In this document: piece by piece, positions 43,811 to 57,010 of the stretch | Layout of the letters: each line of letters starts with the position of its first letter | Position numbering within the stretch: position 1 is the first letter of the stretch | Assembly (NCBI GenBank): GCA_001630475.1 | Contig: KV419420.1 | Location: 124,001-188,000 of the forward strand | Direction: 5' to 3' | Length of the DNA: 64,000 bases | From: Sistotremastrum niveocremeum HHB9708 | Taxonomy: Eukaryota > Basidiomycota > Agaricomycetes > Sistotremastrales > Sistotremastraceae | Notes under the pieces: model-generated | What the model saw: only the letters and a program-made list of their open reading frames with translations | Databases searched by the model: none | Told to the model about the DNA's origin: nothing | Position numbers and translations under genes: made by a program

Positions 43811-45855
43811 CTGCGTAAGCCCAAGCAGGAGAGGTTGCAGAAGCGAAGTTGGATAGTCATTTGGATAACGTTTGCGTTATATCTTAATCTCTTCCATCAG
43901 AGGAAGCAAGAGGGATCCGGAGTCGGGCGTTCCCTCAAAGGGGTGAGAATTTCCGAAAATGACTGGTTCAGGAACGTCTTGCTGTTGCCGAACATGCGCT
44001 GAATGTTAATTTACGAGCGAATGAGGGTCGAAGGTTCGACCAAAGCGCAGATCGCGAAGTTAGCTAGCGAAAAGATGGAATGTCGTTGCCACGTTGAGCT
44101 CTGGGATCCGGACCCCGCTCCGAATTCGGAGTTCGTGCGAGCGGCTTTATTTCCTCTCTTGCACTTTTCGGCCCTTTTATTCGCACTCCGAGCGAATCCA
44201 GCACGCCACCGAAGGTTTCACCATATCTACGGGAATTTTAGAGATCATCATCTGGTGAGTCAGTCCTAGGCCCAGCCCTCAACACTGCTCTTTGTTCTCC
44301 AAACAAAGCATACGGATAACCAAATATATCCAACAAAGGGACTTCTGAGGAACAGATGTCGTGCTATCCAGGATAACTGACGTGCTTTCGAAGTGGAGGT
44401 GATGTCTAAGCACAAGAAACTAAAATAGGCTTCCGGCGGTAGCTATTCTTCTTTCGGGCAGGGTGTAAGGGTCCGCTTTCCGTGATATCATTCTCGACGT
44501 GAGAGGTTTCTTAAAAAGTTAGGTTCGCAAATGGGTATCTGGGTTAGTTTTTGAGCGAAACGTGGGGTATGAAGAGCCAGAATTTCCTGAACAAAAACAG
44601 AATCCAAAGAAGAACGCACGCGATGCAGTCCACGAGTAGAGCTTTTGATGCAAGTCAAGACTCGCATAAAAACAAATTCCAAGTCGGATAAAGGATTGCG
44701 TCAAAATGCTGCACGAAGGTGCAGATAAGGTACACCAAACGAATCACTAAGCGTTCAGGGCCGCTCCACTTCTCAGTCCATCAAATCTAGAAGCCAGATC
44801 GCGAGATCTAGCATTTTCTCTGGTGTATTTTCGTGCCTTGGATGTCTCAGGGGACGTATTCGCTCAGCTAGCAGGAGAATCGTGCTCGTAGATAGATTTG
44901 AGTCTAGCTGGGCAAGCCAAGGCGTACATCAGGAAATACCCCCCAGTACCTTCCCTGAACTTGACCATGGTCGGACGCTCTTACGTTTCGCAAACTACCC
45001 AGTGGCTCGTCATTCGAAATATCGAAAAGTAAGCTATGCATCTTCTGACCAGAAATCTGCCTACAGAGAAGGCACCGGCGTTCAAACGTTAATTTTCTAA
45101 ACCTCGATCTCATCAAACCGGTAGTAACCTCCCTCTCGGATTCTCCAGTACATGCCGAATCAACGAGAGAATATTGACGATAGCCCTTGAGAAAATCGCC
45201 ATACTCTCGAAAATAGATCAATTGAACGGGCCGTTCGCTTCCTCCTCGAAGTCGGATGAATTACGAACCAAGGGTTCTCTCGTGAGGCGCTTAGCCTTTC
45301 GCAGTGTCCTAGCCCGACTTGGAACATTCGCCAACTTGCTCCACAACTCGGCTTGATAAGCCTCTGGTGCTTCAGTTTGAAAAACGTTGAGCTCGGATTT
45401 TCCGTAGGCTTCAATAGGTCCGGAAAACCTGAGAGCGCCGTGTAAAAATTCTGAGCACACGAGAAACGGAAGCAAACTCAAAGACCTGACTTCCGGATAG
45501 ACTCCACCAAAAATAAGCTGATTCGAACGACAGATCGGCCAAAGCGCTGGAGCTACGATTGCGACAAATTATGTAAGAATGAGGACACGCCAAAGACGAG
45601 TTTATTTCAAACTCCGCCACGACTAGCTTCTTTCTCGTCGACGCAACGCAGGGAGCTCAAGGAACAATCTCATGCAATCACATGGCCTCTCAACGCTCGC
45701 TTGCAAATCCATCTTCTTCCTTATATTCACGACAAGCGCGGCTCTCATGGTCTTCCTCGTTCCATTTCCCCCATCTAACGCTTTAACGCCTCCCGGAACC
45801 GAAGGTTGATTAGCTATCTCGTTCGCGATACTATCTCGAGGAACCTTTCAATCCG
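43811..45855. other. Long divergent intergenic region between FMO3 and MFS1
   Basis: Two kilobases without a gene I can support; small open frames (for example 44003-44269 plus and 44904-45221 minus) lack motifs and splice continuity. It presumably carries the promoters of both neighbours and may hold decayed sequence. Confidence 0.4.
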
Positions 45856-48477
45856 ATGGCTTTGAATGAGAAGGAATTCGATGGAGTGGACAGTCCTGTT
45901 CACGATGGACGTTCCTCGGAAAAGAGCTCGACGTTCGACCAAAACGTCGAGGAGAAATATAAGCATCTGCCTGCCGATGCCCATCCCGAACTCACGGAGA
46001 AAGAAATCAAGGCATTGTATCGGAAGTTGGACTGGAGGTGAGCACCATGTTGGGACTGAACGTTGTGCATTTGCTAACTCGTTACTTAGAATGATGCCCA
46101 TTCTCGCTCTCCTGTATCTTGGTTGTCTCATCGATAGAGGAAATATCGGTATGTATTCACTATAGCGTCCTTCACGGTCACGTGTGATAACGATGCTTCT
46201 GATCTAGGGAACGCTGCCATAGAGGGTTTAACGCAAGATCTTCACCTCACCGGCAATCGTTACAACATCGCCTTGGTATATACATATCAACTCATTCGCG
46301 ACAAAGACTAACACTCCTCCAATACCAGACCTTGTTTTTCATCGTAAGTCAACCTCTCATCTTTTCACAACTAAGATCACCCATTTTCTTCGACCTTTCA
46401 ATACAGCCCTACGCCCTACTCGAGTTCCCATCCAAGTACGTAAATCGCTCTCAGGGTTTGAATTAAGATCTGACTTATCCCTGCATCAGCCTTGTCCTCA
46501 AGTATTTCCGCCCTTCAAGGTAGGCTCTATTCTTAAAAGCAACTCTCACGCACTGAATTGCTCGCGTATTCAGATGGATCCCTTTCTTAACCGTACGTCT
46601 CCCATTCACTCATACATGATATTCCTTCTAATTAACCGACATAATTAGGTCCTATGGGGCATCATCATGACTACAATGGGTCTAGTAAAGACCTACCACC
46701 AGCTCGTAGCAGTCCGCGCATGTCTCGGTATCGCCGAAGCCGGTCTTTTCCCAGGTACATCCCTACACCACCCGCACCAACCCCTTGATATCTCCTATCT
46801 AATCTATTACAAGGGATCGCATACTATCTCACGTTCTGGTATCCTCGGCACGAGCTCAGCTTCCGCGTCGGTATCTTCTTCGCTTCGGCATCAATGGCGT
46901 ACGTTCCCACCATCCCTTCATTTGTTATGGAGATTCGGATCTGAGTTTTGAGAGACAGTGGTGCTTTTAGCGGTCTTTTGGCATATGGTATTCACTTCAT
47001 GGACGGAATCCAAGGTCTTCATGCTTGGCAATGGATTTTCGTAAGTTCTCCAAATATCATTATTCACGAAGCTGAGCTCACCACCCAACCTTTTCAGATC
47101 CTGGAAGGAATCGCAACAGTAGCCATAGGACTCCTAGCTGCACTCGGTACGTCCTTTCACTTAATCGCACACGACGATGACGTAATCCCCTATAGTTCTA
47201 TACGACTTCCCCGCAACAGCCAGCTATCTCAAACCACACGAACGCGCTTATCTCGTCTGGCGTCAAAGTACTCCTCCCATCATCCACCCTCCTACCGAAT
47301 GATATTAACAGAGTAATAGAATATGCGTATTCCGATCAAGGAGAGGATGAACACTTCTCATGGCAATACGTCAAGGATGCGTTGACGGATTGGCAAGTCT
47401 ATACACATGCGCTTCTGTATATGACCATCGGCGGTCCACGTGAGTCTTCTCCTGTTTCATCGCGTGGATGGATGCAGGCATTTGACTCACGAATTAGTTT
47501 ATGGTTTCTCGTTCTTCGCTCCTGGCGTCGTCAAGAGGTAAAGACGTTCTTTTGATGCGTGTATATGAAATTGACTGGCGTTGTTAGTTTCGGGTTCAAT
47601 ACTGCCGATACACAGTTGATGACCGTACCTCCAGTAAGTCCTCATCGTCATTCCTTCTCGTCCCAACCCTAACACGGTGTCAGTACGTCTTCGCAAGTAC
47701 GCCCCCATCACCCTCGAACCATTCAAAGTAATTGATCATCTCATGCAGCCATTGTCCTCCTCTTCAACACCTACTGGTCCGACCGAACCCGTCTCCGCTC
47801 GTACGTCCTTCCATTCTCTTCCTCTTCCTTTAACAAAACGTCGTCTAACAACTCCGCCAGCCCATTCATCCTCTTCTCCCTCACCCTCAACATAATAGGC
47901 TACTCAATCCTCCTCTCAAACGTCAAATGGTCCGCGCACTACGTCGGAATATACTTCATCCTCGCAGGCGGATATTCTGCTTTTCCAATTATGATTTCAT
48001 GGTCCGTCCCCTCTCCCTTTCCCGCAAATGTGGCATTAATTGTCCGATGATTTGGTGATGATGGCGATATAGGGCATCAAACAACTTCGCAGGCCACTAC
48101 AAACGCTGCGTAAGCATGGCACTCCAAATCGGCCTCGGCAATTTCGGCGGAGCCATATTCTCAAACGTCTATCGAACTCAAGATGCACCGCGGTATAAAC
48201 TCGGCTGTACGTCCCCCCTCCGTTCCCCCCTCCTCTATCTCTTCTTCCTTCAGTACTAAAGGATTGTGTGCTGATGATGATGACAGACGGCATCGTATTC
48301 ATGTTCGAATGGTTCGGAATAATAGCGACGATAGCGAATGTGTTGCTCTATCGTCATATCAACGCTAAGCGCGCTAAACTCGTTGCTGGCGATTCCGAGG
48401 GTGCAGGTGTTAAATTGAGTGGAGAGGAGACGAGGAGGTTGGGAGATAAAGCGCCTACGTTCCGGTATAACCTTTGA
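45856..48477 (+). CDS. MFS transporter MFS1 (anion:cation symporter family)
   Basis: A 12-TM carrier of the ACS family, which includes fungal nicotinate (Tna1-like) and allantoate permeases. Start ATG at 45856; the cytosolic N-terminus ends HPELTEKEIKALYRKLDWR. TM1 has MMPILALLYLGCLIDRGNIG, the DRxNIG signature. Then come NAAIEGLTQDL, WGIIMTTMGLVKTYHQLVAV, RACLGIAEAGLFPG, YYLTFWYPRHELSFRVG and MDGIQGLHAWQWIFILEGIA. The second half has FGFNTADTQLMTVPPYVFAT, RLRSPFILFSLTLNIIGYSI and SWASNNFAGHYKRCVSMALQ. It ends GDKAPTFRYNL at 48477. About 15 short introns interrupt it. It is convergent with FMO4, 110 bp apart, and divergent from FMO3. It likely imports the acid that the FMOs hydroxylate (inference). 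Confidence 0.85.
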
Positions 48478-48587
48478 TTCCTTTACGTGACAGTTTACTT
48501 TGAACTCGAATTGCGGTTGAGACTGGTATACTACATCATTTATCTTTAGTATTGACTCCGTTTCTGTGGCCGGGACAGTGTTGTTGA

Positions 48588-50450
48588 TTATTTTCCGCCG
48601 TTCCGTAAATACTCAGCCAACGCCTGCTTCCCTTCTTTAACAACATCATACCCGTATAACCACCTCTCCAACTCACCATCTACACCCACGCCACCCAAAC
48701 CGACGCGAACAATCCAATCCAATCATCAATAAATGCGTAGGGATGATAATGAGAGGACGTACCGACGACTACGAATCCTTTCCCCGTCCTATTAGACAAC
48801 TCCATAATCCTCTCAACGCGCGGTTTGCGGAGCCGCTCGTACAGTTTGAGTCTTGATGACACGATGTCATATGAATTTGAAGTGTTGAGTGGAAATAGTA
48901 CGGGTAGGAGAGCGGCGTCTTCGATTCCTTGTGCTCCGCCTTGTCCGATATCTTCAGATTTTACAGAATAGTCAATCAGTCAACAAAATCAAAAACCAAA
49001 AATCACCAGAATCGAAGATCAAAAACGACGAAATGATCAACAAAGACGAAATGATGAGAAAAGAGGAGAGATGGGGACGTACGAGGAAGCATAGCATGCG
49101 CTGCATCGCCTATCATCACCGTTCTCCCATTCACATAAGTATTTGAATGAATATCATCCGAGTCGGAGACTGAGGAGGAGGGAGAGATGAGGAGAGGCCA
49201 TAAATGCACGTTGGGGGATAGCGAAATGAGTTCTTTAAAGCGGGGTGCGTAATCTTCGAACGCTTGCAAAAAGTCTGCGGTGGAGGGTTTGGTCGGGGCT
49301 ACGCATGTAACATATCAGTCAATTATTAGTAACGAGATGAGAGCTTTGAAATGGAAGGGACGTACGTTCCGAAGACTCGGAGGAAGATGTAGGATCGACC
49401 GGATGAATTCCGCCTATACTAATAACCTTCCCACCCCGACAAGGATATACGACCAAACTCCTCCTCTCATCTCTAATAAAAATCATCCCATGCGGATTAT
49501 CCGTCAACCATTTCAATTTCGGATTTTCGGTAAGTTGGTCGTAGGGTATCGTTGTGCGGTAAGCTGCTGATCCGGAATGAATGAGGTTTATTTCTTTTCC
49601 GAGTATGAATTTCCGGAGGGAAGACTTTCTGATAGTAAGACATGATAATGAGGGGAGGAGGGGAAAGAGCGCACGTTTATACCGTCTGCACCAACAATAA
49701 TATCCCCCTCCACCCTCTCCCCACCCTTCAAAACCACAACTCCATCCTCCGGATGACACTCCACCACCCTCCGTCCAAGATACAATTCACAAGCCTCTCC
49801 GAGTCCATCCCCCTCACTTGTTGGTTGGGTGACGAGTTGACGAAGTTCGTTAAGAAGATCGGTGCGGTGGACCATGTAGAACGGCTGTCATTGCATGAAT
49901 GAGAAATTTGAGGAGGGGAGGGAGGGGAGCGGGGAGGGGGACGTACGTAGCCGTACGTATCCCTCAAATGACTGCCCGTAACATCAACTTTATACGCCCC
50001 ACCCACCTCTTCATCATGCTTAAAATATCTTCTCTACACCCCATCAGCCCCTCCCACTCCACGAGTGGAAAGAAATAAAGGAAAACGGGGGAGACGAACC
50101 TGACGATGTTCAACACATCCCATCCTCTCAAACTCAACTCCAAAACCATCAAGTATCCTCGTCGAATTAGGCGTGAGCGAAATAGCTGCGCCTATCTCCT
50201 TCCCGAATTTATCTTCAGGGTATTTCTCATATATCTACCCATTTATCAGCACTCATCAGCGAATCAGCTCTTCAACGCGAAAGCGGGAAGGGGGGAAGGA
50301 GGGAAGTGGAAAGCAGAAGAAGTGGGGGAGGAGAGGAGGAGGACTGACGGAGACGATATGTCCCGCACGACGAAATGCAAGAGCAGCCGTAAGACCTGCC
50401 AACCCCGCACCCACAATAATCACTTTCAATTGACCAGAATCCGCGCACAT
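48588..50450 (-). CDS. FAD-dependent monooxygenase FMO4 (salicylate hydroxylase-like)
   Basis: The start ATG at 50450 gives MCADSGQLKVIIVGAGLAGL, with GAGLAG at residues 14-19. It continues with VEGDIIVGADGINV, LVVYPCRGGKVISIGGIHPV and VMIGDAAHAMLP. A Ser/Asp-rich insert (SSSVSDSDDIHSN) precedes the second FAD motif and is absent from the paralogs. The C-terminus has QGGAQGIEDAALLPVLFPLN, KLYERLRKPRVERI and, after the last intron, ELERWLYGYDVVKEGKQALA ending NGGK with a TAA at 48588. It is the most diverged of the four. Divergent from MFS2; its stop lies 110 bp from that of MFS1. Confidence 0.85.
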
Positions 50451-51499
50451 GTGTTGCTCTTCTGTAGATGCAGAGGACGAGGAGGGGGGAGGAGGCGAGG
50501 TCTGAACTCGATTCAGGTACGGAAGAACCTCAGCCGAAGGAATAGTACGTACGTGCCGCGCGAATGGTCATCTGCGATCGGAGGATTTTGGAGTGAATTG
50601 GATTTCAGGGAAGGGAAGGGAAGGGAAGGGAAGGAGTGCTTCCGTTCTTATCGTTATCGTAAAATTACGTCTTGAAGCCGAACTCATTACTGTATTAGTC
50701 AAAAATCGCAAAGTGAAAGCCAATCCGTTGATATTGGAACTGTACTAGTAGATCGAAGACCCCGAAGATCGATGTATCAAATCACATATACACACCACTT
50801 CAACAGATTACCATCAAAGAATCAAAGTTGACACGTTCAGGACATCAAGAGGAGGACCCAAATCTCCCGGCTCCACCATCACCTCTTCCAAATCGGTCCA
50901 AGGTTCAGGAGATCGAAGCCCTCGTGATATGGAGTGTATATCATTCGGAAGCATTTCTATCACGAAGCACGTTCTTCCAGGGACACAATATCTGTAGAAC
51001 TAGACCTCAGACCCTTCGGCCGCTTGGAGAGTCGGCATCCAAAGCGAAATCGACTGGCCAAACTTGACGGAAAATATCTCCTGCTGGAGAGAATCAGTGA
51101 GGAAGAGATGTATGTAGAAATTTTTGGGACCAGTATTCAAGCTATTCAAGGTTGGGGAATCAAAAGGACGAACGGCACCAAATTCGGCAGAAGAAGGAAG
51201 CACGGCCCGAATTAAACTCCGCTTCGCTTCCTCAACCTAACCTAGCCTTCTCCTTTTCCGCCTTCCCTTTCGCCTCGCCTTCTCTCCTCCAATGGATTCC
51301 AACGAATTGAATTCACCTGAACCCTTCGATATATCATTCAATGCTCTCACGCCGCACTCGTAGCCTTGTCCTTGGCTATGGCTAGGGAGCGTATATCTAC
51401 CTCCTAGCCATCCATTGACTCCCGGTTTCCTCAGGCTTTTGTCGTTCCTCCATCTAACGACACGTTCACGAATCTCAACGATCGAACGACTGGACGAAC
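50451..51499. other. Divergent promoter region between FMO4 and MFS2
   Basis: No gene supported. A (GGGAA)n microsatellite lies at about 50608-50634. Pyrimidine-rich DNA precedes the MFS2 start. Confidence 0.45.
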
Positions 51500-54400
51500 A
51501 TGACAACGCCAACTTCAAAACCCATGTCCCATTCACCTTCCTCAATTCCCTCGCTCGCACAGACAGAGAAAGAGAAAGAATACGAAGGCGAAGGCGAAGG
51601 AATCGACTCACCTCCAGAGCTCTCAGAAAAGGAAATCAAAGCTCTCTACCGCAAGATCGACTTCAGGTCCGTCCGTCCCTCTTCCCTCTTCCCCATCCCC
51701 CATCCGAGAGAGAAGATCGATGTGAGCTGAATGGTGGTGTCTCTGATGTAGGATTATGCCGATCCTCGCGTTGCTCTATCTATGCTGTCAAATTGATCGA
51801 GGGAATATCGGTGCGTCTCCCCTCCCCTGTCCTTAGGAGGAAGAAGGCTGATTGTGTGTTGGTTGGTAGCGAACGCTGCGATCGAAGGACTTACGACATC
51901 CCTCCACCTCGGTGGAAATCGATTTAATATCGCTCTGGTCTCTCCCTCCCTCCTTCTTCTAACTAAATAATGACTGATTGATTTGGGTGTAGACTTTATT
52001 CTTTATCGTACGTCCCCCTCTCTTCGATCGTTGGATGGATGGTGGAGCTGATTAGTTCGTTGTAGCCGTATTGTCTACTCGAAGTTCCGTCAAAGTACGT
52101 CCTCCTCCCTTCCCCCTGTTTCACAATCTAACTCATACTCCCAGCCTCGTAGTAAAATACTTCCGTCCATCCCGGTCCGTCCTCCTCCTCCCTTCTCAGC
52201 CCTTCTAACCTCCCCGCGTGAACAGTTGGATCCCATTCCTAGCCGTACTATGGGGAATAGTAATGACACTCATGGGCCTCGTAAAAACATATCATCAGCT
52301 CGTCGCCGTTCGCGCGTGTTTGGGTATCGCAGAAGCAGGTCTTTTTCCCGGTAGGCCCTTTCCTTCCTTTTATTTGATGGTATGTTAATGGGATGGGGTG
52401 TAGGTGTGATATATTATTTGACATTCTGGTATCCGCGTCACGAACTCTCATTCCGTATCGGATTATTCTTCGCTGCTGCTTCGATGTCGTACGTCCCTTC
52501 CTCCTGCTCCCTTTCCTCCATCTTCCCCTGCTACTCTTCCTCCACTTACTCCCCTTTTACCCTCTTCGCAACTCTCCTTCCCTCGTTTCCATTATCACCC
52601 CCTTCTTCCGCGTTCTTCTCCTTCGTCCTCGCGTTCCGCTTCGGCTCGATTGACATTGTGAGGATCTTGAACTGACTGATGGCCGTAGGGGAGCGTTCAG
52701 TGGGTTGTTAGCGTATGGAATATCATTCATGGATGGGATACAAGGATTGAGAGCTTGGCAATGGATATTCGTACGTCTCCTTACCTTACCTACGCTACAC
52801 TATTCGTCCTCCGCCTCCGTTTCGCGTCCTATTATCCTTTCTTGGCCCTTCCCTCCTCGCATTGAGATTCGCATTCAATTCAAGATTCGCATTCGCATTC
52901 GCATACCTTCTCTTCTTTCACTCGTGCTTCGTCACCTTCTTCTTCACCTTTCTTCACCTTCCTCACTTCGTCTCATTCGTCACCTTCCTTTGAAACATCT
53001 TCTTTTGATTTCGATCTCAAGTTCTCAACTCGAGCTCACGCACGTTCGCAGATCCTTGAAGGAATAGCAACAATCGCAGCAGGCCTCCTCGCTTCTCTCG
53101 GTACGTCCTGCTCCCCGTCCCCTCTCAATATCCTACTTTGCGAACGCGATATTGATCTTATTGGTGCTGGTAGTGCTCTACGATTTCCCCTCAACTGCAA
53201 CTTACCTCACGGATTCCGAACGAGCTTATATCGTCTGGCGACAGAGTACGTCCCTTCTCCCTTCTTTCACTCCCTTCTCCCCTCCTCTTCCTTCGTTCTC
53301 TGTCCTTTCCACCCACTCCTCTCGCTCCCGCACACGAACAGATGCTGAGGTCCGACTGATAGAATACGCCTACTCCGAACAAGGCGAAGACGAACAATTC
53401 TCATGGATATACGTCCGCGATGCAGTATGCGATTGGCAAGTCTGGACGCACGTCTTGCTTTACATGTCTATCGTCGGTCCCCGTACGTCCTTCTCTCCTT
53501 ATATGAGTTTGACAGTATTGACTGTTGGTGGTGCTGGCGGTGTTGGCGGTGGTAGTGTACGGCATCGTATTCTTCACACCGTACGTCCCTACCTCAGTTT
53601 GTCTCTACGTTACTGAAGGATAGGCAGAACGGTCGTCAAAACGTTAGTTCTATCTCCCACACCCGTGCAACATATATTGATCAATACTAAATATCAGATT
53701 CGGATTCAACACCCCCGATACACAACTAATGACAGTCCCTCTCGTACGTACCTCGTCTCACTTCTTCCAGCCATCCGCTAATGCTAAACTATATTTAGTA
53801 TGTCTGCGCAAGTACGTTCTCTACCATCTCGGTTCAACCGTGGCAGCTAATGGTGTCAATCGCAATTCAGCGCTCGTACTTCTAACAAATTCATACTTCT
53901 CCGATCTCACCAAACTCCGCTCGTACGTCTGTTTCCCCACATTCCCAATCCCAATCCACCATCCCCTCCCGCTTCTCAGCGAAACTATCGAATGTCTTCA
54001 ACGACGACGCTGACGCTATCATTTCCAGACCATTCATCCTCTTCTCATTCACCCTAAACGTGATCGGATTTTCTATACTTTTATCATCTGTAGGATGGGG
54101 TGTGAAATACTTCGCTCTCTTCCTCGTCCTTGCGGGCGTATACTCCGGATTTCCAGTCATGCTCTCATGGTACGTCTTTCTCTCATTTACCCACTTCACC
54201 TCCTCCTCTTCCACCCCCGCTCCTCCGCTCCTCCGCCTTCTCCACGTCTTCGCTTGTCGCTTTGTCTCATCCAACTATCGAATTCAAACCGGGCTAACGA
54301 CAAATAAAGGGCAAGCAATAATTTCGCAGGCCACTATAAAAGATGCGTAGCAATGGCCATCCACATCGGCATCGGGAATTTCTCAGGAGCTATCTTCTCA

Positions 54401-54734
54401 AACGTATATCGCTCAAAAGACGCTCCGCGATATATCTTCGGCCGTAAGTCCCCCTCTTTTCATCACAATCCTTTGTCAAATAGATAATGACGGGATCATT
54501 TGGTATGGTGTAGATGCGATGGGAATGGGATTCACATGGCTTGGGATATTCATTGTCTTGCTCAACGTATTCTTATACCGGCGGATCAATGCGCGGAGGG
54601 ATAAGATCCTTGCTGGGAATAGTGGAGGAGAGGACGGGAATGGGAATGGGAAGATAGATGTGAAGGTGAAGGTGGAGGCGGAAGAGGTGAGGAGGATGGG
54701 GGATAAAGCTGTTACGTTCAGATATAATCTGTAG
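51500..54734 (+). CDS. MFS transporter MFS2 (anion:cation symporter family)
   Basis: Paralog of MFS1 with the same exon pattern. The N-terminus from the ATG at 51500 is Glu-rich (EKEKEYEGEGEG) and ends SEKEIKALYRKIDFR. TM1 is IMPILALLYLCCQIDRGNIG. Further blocks: ANAAIEGLTTSLHLGGNRFN, RWIPFLAVLWGIVMTLMGLV, RACLGIAEAGLFPG, FMDGIQGLRAWQWIFILEGI, FGFNTPDTQLMTVPLYV, RSPFILFSFTLNVIGFSILL, SWASNNFAGHYKRCVAMAIH and FSGAIFSNVYRSKDAPRY. It ends GDKAVTFRYNL at 54734. It keeps LVLLTNSYFSDL, which lies in a loop exon. Introns are longer than in MFS1 and very pyrimidine-rich. It appears intact. Confidence 0.83.
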
Positions 54735-55116
54735 TTTGTCGTGGCGATGTTGTTGTTGTGCGTGTGCTATCACTCCGGTATATGACCTTGTATGCATTTA
54801 CGAGAAGACGCGATTGCGTTCGGCAAGCTCAGATTTCCTTTCCTTCTCTCTTGATCCTTGGCTCTGATTCGGTGGTTCCTCGCTGCGATTCCCTCCCCTA
54901 TCAATGCCTCCTCTCGTTTCTGTCCTCGATCTGACTCGGTTGATTATTTCTCGATTTTTACGCGTCGACAGTATATATGCCATCGAATTCTGCGCACTGT
55001 AAGCTCATTCCCCCGTTCCCTTTGCTGACACCAAACCATAATTCAAGAAAAGGTGGTTAACAGCGGCGCTCTTCCCCATCATTCGCACACTGGCACATAT
55101 ATTGACCAACCAAATA

Positions 55117-56955
55117 TGAGATTCGATGTCAAGACCACCGACACTCAACTCATGACAGTCCCTCTCATACGTTTTCATCCGGCTCTCAATACGCATATTC
55201 ACTAACGCTCGGCTGAATTTGATACGTCTTCGCAAAACCGTGCGTCCAGGCTTCGTTGAAGATGAAATGGCGTTGATGTCGATCTAGGACTCGTCCTCTT
55301 GACCAACTCCTACTTCTTTGATCTCACTGTTTCTTCTCACAAGACTCCGCTCGTCAGTCCTTTCACACAGTGTCGAAGTTCAAAGATGGCTTCTTTGAAC
55401 CGAGGAGGCAGATTCTCGGCTTGGGAATGTAGATAGTATGTGTATATTTCGATTGAATGATAATATCGATTTGTTGACCACTGAATATGTGTTTCCGTTG
55501 AGGGCTCAGCTAGGTGTCTGAATCGAATTGTCAGGCTTTTAGAAATTAACAGGCAGTCTCTGTGACTCGCTCAAATGATTCAGAGGCTCAGACGACTGAT
55601 GGAGAACGCACTGGCTCGAATTGTGGGGCTAAAACTGTCTTATTCTCTGGCTACCTACCTCTAGGGTCTTGAATAATCATCCTCAGCTCCATGAGTTCGA
55701 TACACCATCTCGTCAGTCTCTGTAATGCATTCTCACACTTGACTGAATAGAAAGGGAATTATTCTGTCACCTGAGCTACCCGTGAGTCACTTATTCCGGA
55801 GTCTCGTGGACCTTATCATGTGCTACCTTATGTACTCCGACGTCAGAGAGCTAGTCACGAGAGCTTTGTCGGAGCTGGTGAGAAACTAAATCGATTTTTG
55901 GAGTGAACTTGAGTGAACTGACTTGGCAGCGGAGAGAGTGGAGCCGAAAATCAGACGGCCCAGAGACTGACGGAACCTTATTACTTGTCTCTTCTGGATT
56001 TGACGGAGCACGATTCAGATCTTATAAACAATTGGAGCAACAGGAAACCAAGTGGCGCAAAATGACCGTGATCGTGGTTCTTTTTCAAACTCCGATCGTC
56101 AGGACCCCAATCCCATATCTTCCCCACCCCCCCCCCCCCCCCCCACTTTCTTAAGGAAACTACTGAGTAAATCGACACTGAAATTTAATATTACAGATCC
56201 GTCGTCATATTTTCGTTCTCGTTCAACGTCATTAGATTTTCCATCATCCTCTCTGGCGCTAGGGTGTCAATACTACTAGTACTACTTCGCCCTCTTCCTC
56301 GTCCTCTCAGGCGCTTATCCGGTTCTTCGATGATATTATTGATATCTTGGTACCTACCCTTCTTTCGTATGAATTCGAACATCGACTGCCGCAAATGACA
56401 ATCCCGATACCCAGTGCATCAAACAACTTGAACTTCGCATGCCCCCACAAACACTGCGTAGCTATGGCCATCCACATCGGCACCATCAGCAGCGATATTC
56501 TCAAATGTGTATCGGTCGCATGATGCGCCGCGGGATATTTTTGAACGCAGGTATTCCCTTGCAAAATTGTCCGTCCTTTTTGCCTTTTATTATCTCATCC
56601 ACCTCTTCTCAACATCATCCTTCCCCCTTCTCGTCATTGGCACCATATCCATTGTCTGTCGATTGAACACCCTCTCACCAAGTCTTCAATTTTGCTCAGG
56701 CATATTCGCTTTCTCGCAACCCCGATATGGCGGTATTCAAATATGCTGCTCCATAGATGCAATGGGAACAGGCTTCACATAGCTCGGAAACTTGACTATA
56801 CTACTTAATGTGTTCTTGTATCATTTCCGCATTAATTTTCAGAGGATTCAGATACTTCCCGAGAATAATGGGGGAGAGAACAGAAAGATGGAAGTGAAGG
56901 CAGAGGAGGTTAGGACTGGGTAATAGAGCCCTTACGTCTAGATACAATTTGCAAT
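55117..56955 (+). pseudogene. Decayed copy of an MFS transporter, C-terminal half only (MFS3)
   Basis: Fragments line up in order with MFS2: RFDVKTTDTQLMTVPL at 55117, LVLLTNSYFFDL at about 55290, an NFAGHYKRC-like piece (ASNNLNFACPHKHCVAMAIH) at 56407, IFSNVYRSHDAPRDI at about 56498, and DAMGTGFT followed by an in-frame stop at 56757. The N-terminal half is absent. Frames shift between fragments, several in-frame stops are present, and an 18-base C run (56127-56144) sits within. It is clearly non-functional and the remains of a third tandem transporter copy. Confidence 0.8.
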
Positions 56956-57010
56956 CTTCGCTCTTTGTTCGTGTGTTGTATACGAGCGCTACAAGTTGGT
57001 ATCATTATCA

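Noticed and set aside
45267-45290. AACCAAGGGTTCTCTC in host DNA as a core hairpin
   Set aside because: The arms do not pair around the core, so it does not count as a copy outside the element.
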